7,065 nucleotides of DNA from CAIUGU01 sp031398625 (GCA_031398625.1 JANNNQ010000366.1:1-7065); one strand, 5' to 3'; shown: positions 1 through 6,840, counted from the first letter of the stretch. Notes: a model not told the origin generated them from the letters alone. Made by a program: numbers and translations.

Positions 1-900
1 GTCGCCGTCGCGCCACTCCTCAACGTCGTTTCGAAGACCACCCGTCCCTTCGTGGTACTGCTGCAGGGGTCGACCGCCCTGCTGCTCAAGCTGCTGGGCG
101 TGCATGACCAGAACCAGCGGACCGTTACCGACGAGGAAATCACCGCTCTCCTCTCCGAAGGTGCCGAACAGGGTGTGATCGACAAGGTCGAGCGGCAGAT
201 GATCGACGAGGTCTTGAGTCTCGGCGACCGGCCCGTGCGCAGCATGATGACCCACCGCTCGCAGGTCGAGTGGATCGACGTGCATGCCTCACTCGACTCC
301 CTCCGCGAACAGGTCGTGCAGGGCGGTTACGGACGCTATCTCATCTGCGACGACAGCCTGGACAACGTCCTCGGGTACGTGCGGACGCGCGAGCTGATCG
401 ACGTGCTGCTGGGCAAGCGGACCCTCGACCTGCGCGCGATGATCCGGGATCCGCTGGTGGTGCCTCCCTCGACAAAGGCCCTGTCGCTGCTCGCGCAGTT
501 CAAGAAGGCCCGCCCCCATATCGCCATCGTGGTCGATGAATACGGCGACCTGCTCGGCATGATCACCCCCACCGACATCCTCGAAACCATTGCGGGCGAT
601 CTCGCGGGCGAGGGCCATGAGGAGCCACCCAACGTCGTGAGGCGCGAGGACGGCTCCTACCTCGTCGACGGCCAGATCGGGATGGATGAGCTGGAAGACA
701 AGGTAGGCATGGGCGGCCTCGTCGTCGGCGAACGCTTCGCCACGCTTGCACGCTTCCTGCTGGAACAGCTTGGGGCTATTCCCCACACCGGCCAGACGCT
801 GGTCGTCAATGGCTGGCGTTTCGAGATCGTCGACATGGATGGCACCCGCATCGACAAGGTGCTAGTGTCGCAGCTGGCGGGGCAGACCAGAAGACTGTAG
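1..900 (+). CDS. CBS/CorC-domain (CNNM/HlyC family) membrane protein, 3' part
   Basis: The reading frame is open from the first base of the window to a TAG at 898-900, so the gene is cut on the left; the GTG at 52 is only an internal codon. 299 residues are visible. Residues 1-35 look like the end of the DUF21 transmembrane domain and the following linker. Next comes the family linker rich in acidic residues (EEITALLSEG, about 46-55, then a long helix to 76), two CBS motifs (about 80-140 and 145-200, with the signature VDEYGDLLGMIT then DILE at 178-195) and a CorC_HlyC C-terminal domain (about 210-290). Family knowledge: these proteins are inner-membrane, with a cytoplasmic CBS pair that binds nucleotides; members are linked to Mg/Co ion or polyamine export, and the name hemolysin is historical. 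The substrate cannot be told from this fragment. The gene converges on the minus-strand permease gene across 901-1103. The family is sure; the specific paralogue is not. Confidence 0.93.
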   Translation, partial: VAVAPLLNVVSKTTRPFVVLLQGSTALLLKLLGVHDQNQRTVTDEEITALLSEGAEQGVIDKVERQMIDEVLSLGDRPVRSMMTHRSQVEWIDVHASLDSLREQVVQGGYGRYLICDDSLDNVLGYVRTRELIDVLLGKRTLDLRAMIRDPLVVPPSTKALSLLAQFKKARPHIAIVVDEYGDLLGMITPTDILETIAGDLAGEGHEEPPNVVRREDGSYLVDGQIGMDELEDKVGMGGLVVGERFATLARFLLEQLGAIPHTGQTLVVNGWRFEIVDMDGTRIDKVLVSQLAGQTRRL

Positions 901-912
901 CCAGAGCAACCG

Positions 913-982
913 GTCGACTTTGTCGCCAAGGGGGCCGCTGGCAGGTAAGTCGCGCTGCGACAGGTAGGCCTGCCGGCAAGCC
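913..982 (-). repeat. Hairpin-array repeat, locus 1, left copy
   Basis: Read on the minus strand from 982 to 913, this is an imperfect inverted copy of 1022-1093. Outside the first hairpin I count 43 of 57 aligned positions identical, without gaps. It holds two small hairpins with 3-nt loops: GTCGC/AGC/GCGAC (961-949) and GGCGAC/AAA/GTCGAC (927-913, one mismatched pair). It starts 13 bp after the stop codon of the CorC-domain gene. The segment 933-949 can also pair over 17 bp (one G-T) with 1057-1073 of the other copy, so a large hairpin competes with the small ones. I do not recognise it as a named family; the arrangement is like an inverted REP pair. Confidence 0.8.
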
Positions 983-1021
983 AGAAGGAGAGTCGCTTCG
1001 CGGCACGGATTTTTGGTGTCT

Positions 1022-1093
1022 GACCTGCCTACAGGCCCCCTTGCCGATGCAATCGGCTTACTTGCCAGCGGCCCACCTGCCGGCAAAGCCGGC
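1022..1093 (+). repeat. Hairpin-array repeat, locus 1, right copy
   Basis: This is the partner of 913-982, in opposite orientation, separated by a 39-bp spacer. Its two hairpins are GCCGAT/GCA/ATCGGC (1043-1057) and GCCGGC/AAA/GCCGGC (1079-1093). They sit in the same places as those in the left copy but have different stem bases. In the first stem, pairs 2 and 5 change C-G to T-A and A-T to C-G between copies; in the second, one G-C becomes A-T. Pairing is kept each time. The copy ends 10 bp from the permease stop codon (1104-1106). It may fold in transcripts from either direction and could act as a convergent transcription stop or 3'-end stabiliser, but neither copy is followed by a T-run, so that is inference. 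Confidence 0.8.
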
Positions 1094-1103
1094 CGTCCCT
1101 TTC

Positions 1104-2177
1104 CTATTGTGGCGTCTTCGCCGCCCCCGGCCTGTGCTCCAGCCACTCCCGCCAGATGGCGAGGGCGACGGCGAGCACGACGGGGCCAATGAAGAGGCCG
1201 ACCAGGCCGAAGGCCAGCACGCCACCCAGCACACCGAACACCACGAGCAGGAACGGCATGCGTGTCGCGTTCGAGATCACGAGTGGCCGGACAATGTTGT
1301 CCACCCAGCTGACGACCAGCAGTCCCCACACCAGCAGCGTCACGCCATCACCGACCCGGCCGGTCAGGAGCAGCCAGATGCTGAGGCTGCCCCAGATGAG
1401 CGGTGCACCGAAAGGAATGAGGGCAACGAGCGCCGTGACCGCGCCGAGCAGCACGGGTGGCCCGAAGTCGACGATCCAGTAGCCGATGCCCGCGAAAATG
1501 CCTTGCACGATGGCGGCCAGCACCAGCGCATACACGACCGCGCGCGTGGTCTGCCCGATCGACTGCAGGTAGTCACGCACCTGGGCACCCAGTATTCCTT
1601 CAAGGCCGGCGCGCAGCTGCTCGAACAAGCGGCGTCCGTCCCGCAACAGGAAGAACAGCGTCAGGAGCGCAAAGAACAACTTGGCAATGTTCCTGCCCGC
1701 ACCGCCAATCAGCACGGTGATCTCGCCCGTTGACCGCTCGAACAGGGCCCCGAGCTGCTGCCGCAGCGACGCCGGATCGGCGACGAGATCCGCCAGGATC
1801 TGCTGCAGGTACGGGCCCACCCAGGGAAGATCACGCAGCGCGGGCGGCAGCGTGGGATTCGACGCCAGAAACGCCTGCACTTCGCGGTACGCCACGACGG
1901 TCTCGATCTGCAGCAGCAGGATCAGCCACAGGATGGGCAGGATGATCGCGATGGTCAGCAGCAGCGTCGTAAGCAACGCTGCGATCGATGCACGCCGGCG
2001 CGTCAGCCGCAACAGCCGCACATGCAGCGGCCACGACACATACGCGAGGATCGCCGCCCAGATGACCGGAATCAGGAACGGCTGGATGACGACAACCGTC
2101 AGGATCAGGATGCCGACCAGGATGGCGGCCACCAGCAGGCGTCGGAACCAGATCGAAGTGGAGATATCGTTGAGCAT
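1104..2177 (-). CDS. AI-2E family (PerM-like) transporter
   Basis: This encodes a 357-residue polytopic inner-membrane protein with the hydrophobic pattern of the AI-2E transporter family: a paired N-terminal segment (about 12-50), a segment at 64-90, a soluble stretch (about 95-150), then membrane segments near 155-178, 213-235, 240-285 and 306-342. Family signatures are VDNIVRPL (292-299) and GLVGLFIGPVVLA (324-336). Length matches the family norm. Members include the E. coli autoinducer-2 exporter TqsA and PerM, and other members move Na+ or unrelated solutes, so no substrate should be assumed. The ATG at 2177-2175 shares one base with the tgt stop (TGATG on the coding strand), which implies translational coupling; the ribosome site is weak (GGA, about 7 nt upstream). 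It is the last gene of the queA-tgt block, and its stop (TAG, 1106-1104) is followed by the structured repeat at 913-1093. Confidence 0.93.
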   Translation of the reverse strand: MLNDISTSIWFRRLLVAAILVGILILTVVVIQPFLIPVIWAAILAYVSWPLHVRLLRLTRRRASIAALLTTLLLTIAIILPILWLILLLQIETVVAYREVQAFLASNPTLPPALRDLPWVGPYLQQILADLVADPASLRQQLGALFERSTGEITVLIGGAGRNIAKLFFALLTLFFLLRDGRRLFEQLRAGLEGILGAQVRDYLQSIGQTTRAVVYALVLAAIVQGIFAGIGYWIVDFGPPVLLGAVTALVALIPFGAPLIWGSLSIWLLLTGRVGDGVTLLVWGLLVVSWVDNIVRPLVISNATRMPFLLVVFGVLGGVLAFGLVGLFIGPVVLAVALAIWREWLEHRPGAAKTPQ

Positions 2178-3286
2178 CAGGATTCCGCGGCGCGCTTCGC
2201 ATAGAACCCGGCGGCGAAGGCGGCGAAACGATGCTGCTCGATTGCCGCGCGGATGTCACGCATCAGGGTCAGGTAGTAGTGCAGGTTGTGAATGGTGTTG
2301 AGCCGCGCGGACAGGATCTCGCCGCAGCGGTCGAGATGGCGCAGGTATGAGCGGCTGTAGTGACGGCAAGTGTAGCAGCCGCAGGTGGCATCGATCGGCT
2401 GCGGGTCCTTCTCGTGCACTGCATTGCGGATCTTGAGCACGCCCGTCGACGTGAACAGGTGGCCGTTGCGGGCGTGGCGCGTGGGCATTACGCAGTCAAA
2501 CATGTCGACGCCGCGACGCACCGCCTCGACGAGGTCCTCCGGCGTGCCCACTCCCATCAGGTAGCGGGGATGCGTCGCGGGTAGGTGCGGCTCGATGCCC
2601 TCGAGGACCCGCTCACGTTCGTCCTTCGGTTCACCCACGGCCAGTCCGCCGATGGCGAAACCGTGGAAACCCGTTTCGAGCAGGCCGGCGAGCGATTCGC
2701 GGCGCAGGTCCTCCTGCATGCCACCCTGCACGATGCCGAACAGCGCATGCGGATTTTCCAGTCGATCGAATTCCTGCCGGCTGCGGGCAGCCCAGCGCAG
2801 CGACAGTTCCATCGACTTGCGGGCCTCATCCACCGTGGCCGGATACGGCGTGCATTCGTCGAACACCATGACGATGTCGGCGCCGAGATCCTGCTGGACC
2901 TGCATGGAGATCTCGGGACTCAGGAATACCTTGTCGCCATTGATGGGCGAACGGAAATGCACGCCCTCTTCCGTGATCTTGCGCAGTTCGGCGAGACTGA
3001 ACACCTGGAAGCCGCCCGAGTCCGTGAGGATGGGCCCTTCCCAGTGCATGAAGCGGTGCAGGTCGCCGTGCGCCTTGATGACTTCCATCCCGGGCCGCAG
3101 CCACAGGTGGAACGTGTTGCCGAGGATGATCTCGGCGCCGATACCCACCAGTTCTTCCGGCGTCATCGCCTTGACCGTGCCATACGTGCCCACGGGCATG
3201 AAGGCCGGCGTTTCTACGACTCCCCGCGGGAAGGTCAGCCGGCCCCGGCGGGCGCGGCCTGAAGTTGCAAGGAGATCGAACTTCAT
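2177..3286 (-). CDS. tgt: tRNA-guanine transglycosylase (queuine tRNA-ribosyltransferase)
   Basis: Tgt swaps guanine 34 of GUN-anticodon tRNAs (Asp, Asn, His, Tyr) for the precursor preQ1 in the cytoplasm, a step of queuosine synthesis. The 369 residues are close to the E. coli length and align from the first Met. Visible active-site features: TDSGGFQVFSL at 88-98 with the general acid/base Asp89; Asp143 in FDECTPYP and the GIVQGG loop (184-189) for base recognition; DMFDCVMPTR at 261-270 with the nucleophile Asp264; and a zinc site of Cys302, Cys304, Cys307 and His333. All key residues are intact. The start codon overlaps the queA stop as ATGA (3286-3283) and no good Shine-Dalgarno precedes it, so translation probably depends on coupling to queA. 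The downstream neighbour is an AI-2E permease rather than the yajC-secDF genes that often follow tgt in gammaproteobacteria. Confidence 0.98.
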   Translation of the reverse strand: MKFDLLATSGRARRGRLTFPRGVVETPAFMPVGTYGTVKAMTPEELVGIGAEIILGNTFHLWLRPGMEVIKAHGDLHRFMHWEGPILTDSGGFQVFSLAELRKITEEGVHFRSPINGDKVFLSPEISMQVQQDLGADIVMVFDECTPYPATVDEARKSMELSLRWAARSRQEFDRLENPHALFGIVQGGMQEDLRRESLAGLLETGFHGFAIGGLAVGEPKDERERVLEGIEPHLPATHPRYLMGVGTPEDLVEAVRRGVDMFDCVMPTRHARNGHLFTSTGVLKIRNAVHEKDPQPIDATCGCYTCRHYSRSYLRHLDRCGEILSARLNTIHNLHYYLTLMRDIRAAIEQHRFAAFAAGFYAKRAAES

Positions 3287-4296
3287 GACAGGAACATCGC
3301 ATCCCCATAACTGAAAAAGCGGTAGCGCTGCGCGACTGCATGCGCGTAGGCAGCCAGCACCTTCTCATATCCGCCGAACGCACACACCAGCATCAGCAGC
3401 GTGGATTCGGGCAGGTGAAAGTTCGTGACCATTGCATCGACGACCTGGAACCGGTAGCCCGGGCGAATGAACAGCCGGGTTTCTCCCGACAGTGGCCGCA
3501 GTGCGCCGGAGGCCGCGGCGGCTTCGAGGCTGCGCACGACCGTGGTGCCAACGGCGATGACCCGGCCACCCCGTTCACGCGTCTGCGCCACTGCGTCACA
3601 GACACCCTGCGACACTTCAACCCGCTCTGCATGCATCCGATGGGTATCCAGGTCGTCGACACGCACGTTCTGGAACGTGCCGGCCCCCACGTGCAGCGTC
3701 AGGAAAGCGGTACGGACCTGCGCAGCCTGCAACCGGGCGAGCATCCGGGTATCGAAATGCAATCCTGCCGTCGGTGCCGCGACCGCACCGAGCTGGTTTG
3801 CGTACACGGTCTGGTAGCGCTCTGCGTCCTGGTCGTCGGGGACATGCTCGATGTACGGCGGCAGCGGCATCTGCCCGTAGGCCGTGAAATAAGCCACCGG
3901 GTCCTGCCCAAGATCGAACTCGAACAGGTCGTCATCTCTCCCAAGGCAGGTTGCAGTGACTTCGCCGGGGAGCAGCACCTGGCCCCCGGGCTTCAGTGGC
4001 TTGCTCGCCCGCACCTGCGCCAGAAAACGGCGATCGTCCAGGATGCGTTCGAGGAAGATCTCGACCTGCCCACCGCTCGTCTTGGTGCAGAACAGCCGGG
4101 CGGGAATCACCCGGGTGTCATTGAAGACCAGCAGGTCGTCAGGCCTGAGCAGTGCCGGCAAATCCCCAAACCGCCGATCGACCAGCGCGCCAGTCAGTCG
4201 GTCGAGATGCAGCAACCGGCTGGCAGTCCGCTCCGGCGCGGGTTGCTGCGCGATCAGCCCGGGGGGCAGTTCGTAGAAAAAATCGGCGCGGCGCAT
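3283..4296 (-). CDS. queA: S-adenosylmethionine:tRNA ribosyltransferase-isomerase
   Basis: QueA moves and rearranges the ribosyl part of S-adenosylmethionine onto preQ1 in tRNA, giving epoxyqueuosine, the step after Tgt. The protein has 337 residues, slightly shorter than the E. coli enzyme of about 356. Family blocks are all present: LIAQQPAPER (14-23), LLVFNDTRVIPARL (55-68), QMPLPPYIEH (142-151), RYQTVYA (160-166), GAVAAPTAGLHF (170-181), HVGAGTF (202-208), HRMHAE (219-224), VGTTVVRSLE (249-258) and VTNFHLPESTLLML (290-303). The ATG at 4296-4294 begins a standard N terminus (MRRADFFYELP). No clear Shine-Dalgarno is visible upstream. The 3' end overlaps tgt by 4 nt. Only about 45 bp separate it from the upstream PDZ gene, with no T-run terminator seen, so read-through from the sigma operon is possible; a weak own promoter cannot be excluded. 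Confidence 0.98.
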   Translation of the reverse strand: MRRADFFYELPPGLIAQQPAPERTASRLLHLDRLTGALVDRRFGDLPALLRPDDLLVFNDTRVIPARLFCTKTSGGQVEIFLERILDDRRFLAQVRASKPLKPGGQVLLPGEVTATCLGRDDDLFEFDLGQDPVAYFTAYGQMPLPPYIEHVPDDQDAERYQTVYANQLGAVAAPTAGLHFDTRMLARLQAAQVRTAFLTLHVGAGTFQNVRVDDLDTHRMHAERVEVSQGVCDAVAQTRERGGRVIAVGTTVVRSLEAAAASGALRPLSGETRLFIRPGYRFQVVDAMVTNFHLPESTLLMLVCAFGGYEKVLAAYAHAVAQRYRFFSYGDAMFLS

Positions 4297-4341
4297 GGGC
4301 CGCGCACGATACAGGGGGGATCAGGATCGAGGAAGCAGAAG

Positions 4342-5382
4342 TCAGACCCGGTCGTCCGGGGCGGGCAAGGCGCGGATCAGGGGCGCAGCCTGAGCCGGCC
4401 CGTTGAACAGGATGTCTCCACCCACCCCCGGCGTTGCGGGCAGGGCTGGAATGGCCTGGCGGAATTGCTGGATCTGGAGGTCCCCGCGCAGGGCATCGGC
4501 GGGAATCTCGACCCCGACAGGCACTCTCTTCTTCTGCCGCAGCACGGTGAGCGTCAGCTTCTCGCCGGGCTGGTAGGAATCGAGGATGCGCATGGCATGC
4601 GCGGGGCTCGTCGGCATGCGACCGGCGATGTCGATGATCACATCGCCATCCTCGAGACCGAATCGCGAGTCAGCCGGGGCCCGCACCACCAGCAATCCCT
4701 TGTCCGCGCCAAAGTACTGCCCCAGCTTCGGGGTCAGTGTCACCAGCTCCATCGCGCCGAATGACGCCGGATCGCGGAAGAAGGACACCCCGGGCGTAGC
4801 GATCTCGAACGGACCCATGCCGGGCGGCAGGGCGCGTGTTACCGCCGTGCCGGCGATCATCTGCGGCCGTAGCGGCTCGGCGACGACATCCACCCTGGCG
4901 GTCTTGCCGTCGCGTCGATACTCGACCGCCACCGTCTCGCCTGCATCCACACCCTCCATGAAATCCAGCAGCACCGTCTGCGACGAGCGGCCGTTGTCCG
5001 GCTGCAGCGCCTTGCCACCGACAGACAGCAGCAGATCGCCGGCCTTGATGCCGGCATTCGCCGCGGGTCCGCCGGGACTGACGCTGAGGACGGGCACCCC
5101 TTCGCCCTGCTCTGCCCTGCCGATGTTGACGCCCAGCGCCGCGCGTCCCGGTTCGAAGTTGCGGAACCGGAACACGTCACGCCGGCCGCTCTCGTCAAGA
5201 CTCAGTTCCGCCACCTCACGCGCCGCCTGCTCGAGACGTTGGCGCGCGTCGGCGAGCCGCTGTTCGCGGTTTTCCGGTGTGGCCTGCCCCCCCGCTTCCG
5301 GTTGCGCAGCCAGCACGAAACCGGGAACAAGGAGTGCGCACGCCAACCAGACACGCACGCCATTCAAATTGCCGATGCTCAT
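4342..5382 (-). CDS. Exported protein with two PDZ domains
   Basis: This 346-residue protein begins with a signal peptide: a short polar start, a hydrophobic core at about 11-25, and a likely signal peptidase I site near Ala25/Ala26. A charged helical stretch (about 38-62, possible coiled coil) leads to PDZ1 (about 82-168, with ALGVNIG and the SVSPGGPAANAGIKAGDLLL carboxylate-loop/helix region) and PDZ2 (about 210-294, with LTPKLGQYFG and GLEDGDVIIDIAGR). The C terminus (295-346) is Pro/Ala-rich and low in features. There is no serine-protease domain, so it is not DegP/DegS; it should be periplasmic and bind peptides or other proteins. The ATG at 5382-5380 has a good ribosome site (AAGGGG at 5394-5389). 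It lies 34 nt after the anti-sigma stop, so it is very likely co-transcribed with the sigma/anti-sigma pair and may feed into that signalling. The role is inferred; no substrate can be named. Confidence 0.85.
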   Translation of the reverse strand: MSIGNLNGVRVWLACALLVPGFVLAAQPEAGGQATPENREQRLADARQRLEQAAREVAELSLDESGRRDVFRFRNFEPGRAALGVNIGRAEQGEGVPVLSVSPGGPAANAGIKAGDLLLSVGGKALQPDNGRSSQTVLLDFMEGVDAGETVAVEYRRDGKTARVDVVAEPLRPQMIAGTAVTRALPPGMGPFEIATPGVSFFRDPASFGAMELVTLTPKLGQYFGADKGLLVVRAPADSRFGLEDGDVIIDIAGRMPTSPAHAMRILDSYQPGEKLTLTVLRQKKRVPVGVEIPADALRGDLQIQQFRQAIPALPATPGVGGDILFNGPAQAAPLIRALPAPDDRV

Positions 5383-5416
5383 GACATTCCCCTTCAGGTT
5401 GTACTTGGATGCGAAT

Positions 5417-6046
5417 TCAGAACGAGAGTCTTTCGGCCTGCGCAGACCGCAAGGTCACCAGCGACCCGAGCAGGTCGATGCGTTCCTGCCAGAGCGCTGC
5501 CGACTGCTCCACCGGCACCTCTGCGGCGATGCTTGCGGACAAGGCATAGTCGAGCCATTGAATGCGGCCTTCGAGCGCATCCACCGTTGCGGCAGTCGCC
5601 GCCTGCTCCACTCGCGGTCGCGGCAACTGCTGGAGGTAGCTTTCGAGCTGCTGTGACTGCACGACCAAAGCGGTCAGTGCGTCCGGGTCGGCTTGCCCAA
5701 CCTCAAGCGCCGCCGTCTGCGCCGGCTGCGATCCCTGATCAGCCAGCACGAACCACACGAGCGCCACCCCTGCCCACACGACGGCGGCCGCCATGGCGAG
5801 ATAGCGATTCGGTGAACGCTGTGCCGCGCGTTGCCCCGAGAGGGAATTCCTGATGCGCTCCCAGAGCACCGCATCGTCGACCGCTCCGGCACTCGTGGCA
5901 GGCAACGATTGCAGACGATTGCGCAGTGCCTGGAGACGAGCCAGCTCGCCGGTGCAATGAGCACAGTCATCGACATGCCGCGAGGCATCGGCCGCGACCG
6001 GATCGCCGTCGCGAAGGCTCAACAACTGGTGGAGGCTGGCGTGCAT
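5417..6046 (-). CDS. Zinc-binding membrane anti-sigma factor
   Basis: This encodes a 209-residue anti-sigma factor. The N-terminal domain has the zinc anti-sigma motif HxxxCxxC (His24, Cys28, Cys31), which in the family binds the cognate ECF sigma factor in the cytoplasm. A single transmembrane helix follows (about 82-102, with AMAAAVVWAGVALVWFVLA). A C-terminal part of about 107 residues should be periplasmic; it is rich in Ala, Leu and Gln with helical, possibly coiled-coil, character and no domain I recognise. The ATG at 6046 lies inside the end of the sigma gene (28-nt overlap) and has a good ribosome site (GGAAGAGAG a few bases upstream), a typical arrangement that ties anti-sigma synthesis to sigma synthesis. 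Release would come by proteolysis or a conformational change on an envelope signal; the downstream PDZ protein is a candidate partner, which is inference. Confidence 0.9.
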   Translation of the reverse strand: MHASLHQLLSLRDGDPVAADASRHVDDCAHCTGELARLQALRNRLQSLPATSAGAVDDAVLWERIRNSLSGQRAAQRSPNRYLAMAAAVVWAGVALVWFVLADQGSQPAQTAALEVGQADPDALTALVVQSQQLESYLQQLPRPRVEQAATAATVDALEGRIQWLDYALSASIAAEVPVEQSAALWQERIDLLGSLVTLRSAQAERLSF

Positions 6047-6633
6047 GCGACTCTCTCTTCCGGATGGGCAAGCAGCTGGCGCAAACGCTCATGGGCGCGC
6101 GCGAGCTGCGATTTGGAGAAGCTGGCGGAACGGCCGAGTTCCGTGGCGATCTCGGCGTGCGTGTAACCCTCCACGTCATGCAGCCAGACGACCGAACGCG
6201 TGAGGGGGCTCAATGCGGCCAGTGCCCGCTCCAGCCGCAGCTCTTCCTGGCGCGACCGGACCGGCGGTTCGTCGGCCGGTCCGAACTCGTGGCCGGGGTC
6301 AGACCCGTCTTCCCTATCCGGATCCTGCGTGAGCCACAGGGCCGCCCGGTTCCAGGGAGACCGCAGGTGCATGAGGCACCGGGTCACCGCGATGCGCCTT
6401 GCCCACGCCCCGAAGGAACCGCTGCCCTGGAAACTGTCGAGCTCCTTGAGCAGCTGAACAAACACATCGTGGACGAGCTCTTCCGCGATGGCGGGCCGTG
6501 TGACCAGCCTGCGGACAAATCCCCGGACTCCCGGCAGGCACGCGCGGTAGACCGCTTCCCTTGCATGAAGATCTCCCGCCCTCGCCGCAACCAGGGTTTC
6601 CGGCGGGATCTCAATGGCAGACAGCTGGGACAT
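6019..6633 (-). CDS. ECF (group 4) RNA polymerase sigma factor
   Basis: This is a 204-residue sigma factor of the extracytoplasmic-function type: region 2 at about 24-92 (AREAVYRACLPGVRGFVRRL, then EELVHDVFVQLL and SFGAWARRIAVTRCL), a variable acidic linker (about 100-128), and region 4 at about 133-187 with the helix-turn-helix GYTHAEIATELGRSASFSKS (156-175) and QLARAHERLR. There is no region 1.1 or 3, as expected. It should direct RNA polymerase to its own regulon, often including its own operon. The ATG at 6633-6631 has only a weak ribosome site (AGGT). Upstream lies a possible -10 (TATAAG, 6666-6661) without a convincing -35, and further up a terminator-like hairpin and the repeat locus 6710-6912. 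It is the first gene of a sigma/anti-sigma/PDZ operon. The exact ECF group is not assigned. Confidence 0.93.
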   Translation of the reverse strand: MSQLSAIEIPPETLVAARAGDLHAREAVYRACLPGVRGFVRRLVTRPAIAEELVHDVFVQLLKELDSFQGSGSFGAWARRIAVTRCLMHLRSPWNRAALWLTQDPDREDGSDPGHEFGPADEPPVRSRQEELRLERALAALSPLTRSVVWLHDVEGYTHAEIATELGRSASFSKSQLARAHERLRQLLAHPEERVACTPASTSC

Positions 6634-6660
6634 CGGACCTGCGAGAAGGTGGGGGCTGTC

Positions 6661-6666
6661 CTTATA
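6661..6666 (-). promoter_or_regulatory. Possible -10 element of the sigma factor operon
   Basis: TATAAG on the minus strand matches the TATAAT consensus in five of six bases and lies 27 nt before the sigma ATG, which would give a leader of about 20 nt. The hexamer 17 nt upstream (ACCTTT) is not a good -35, and the nearby TTGCGA (6694-6689) would need a 22-nt spacer. An ECF-type promoter is not evident here. Low confidence. Confidence 0.3.
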
Positions 6667-6681
6667 GATGCAGGAAGGGGG

Positions 6682-6709
6682 AAAAAGGTCGCAAGGGAGA
6701 GGAGCGACC
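6682..6709 (-). terminator. Terminator-like hairpin facing the sigma gene
   Basis: On the minus strand, GGTCGC (6709-6704) and GCGACC (6692-6687) form a 6-bp GC-rich stem around an 11-nt loop, directly followed by TTTTT (6686-6682). This is the shape of a weak intrinsic terminator. It would stop minus-strand transcription coming out of the repeat region before the sigma gene. If the sigma promoter lies downstream of it, the hairpin acts as an insulator; if a promoter lies upstream, it would be an attenuator. The loop is longer than is usual. Confidence 0.4.
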
Positions 6710-6776
6710 GGCTGACTCTGTCAGCAAATGGCCTGGCGGCGAATGGCCGCTTTGCGGCAATCGGCCTAACGGCAAA
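6710..6776 (-). repeat. Hairpin-array repeat, locus 2, left copy
   Basis: Read on the minus strand from 6776 to 6710, this is an inverted copy of 6841-6912. It includes a 26-bp stretch (6724-6749) that is the exact reverse complement of 6873-6898. Its hairpins with 3-nt loops are GCCGC/AAA/GCGGC (6758-6746) and GCTGAC/AGA/GTCAGC (6725-6711); the first unit (GCCGTTAGGC, 6773-6764) looks eroded, with only a 3-bp stem. It sits just upstream of the sigma gene's terminator-like hairpin. Same family as the repeats at 913-1093. Confidence 0.85.
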
Positions 6777-6840
6777 GGGTCTCGAGCTTGCGGACCAATA
6801 CGTCACTACAGAACCCAATCCGCCAGCAATCAGATTCCAA

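Noticed and set aside
992..1015. Hairpin GTCGC/TTC/GCGGC followed by TTTTT as an intrinsic terminator for the CorC-domain gene
   Set aside because: The stem is short with one G-T pair, and five bases separate it from the T-run. It is possible but too weak to list as a feature.
913..1093. CRISPR array
   Set aside because: Units are only 15-20 nt, vary in sequence, are arranged in inverted orientation, and lack identical repeats with unique spacers or cas genes.
1041..1733. Plus-strand open frame opposite the AI-2E permease
   Set aside because: The translation is low-complexity, rich in Gln, Glu, Asp and His, as expected from the complement of a hydrophobic membrane protein gene.
4297..4341. 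Sigma-70 promoter for queA (TATCGT as -10)
   Set aside because: There is no -35 better than two matches at a sensible spacing.
3340..4764. Long plus-strand open frame (474 codons) opposite queA and the PDZ gene
   Set aside because: It is an antisense shadow of two well-recognised genes in high-GC DNA; its translation shows no domain and no ribosome site.
6296..6306. Palindrome GGGTC/A/GACCC-like motif, with a similar GTCAGACCC at 4341-4349
   Set aside because: Both are short; the first lies in the sigma linker coding sequence and the second spans the end of the PDZ gene. Chance is enough to explain them in GC-rich DNA.
6831..6838. GGAATC on the minus strand as an ECF-type -35 for self-regulation of the sigma gene
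   Set aside because: It lies about 200 nt upstream of the sigma start, in front of the repeat and the terminator-like hairpin, and no convincing -10 follows at the right spacing.
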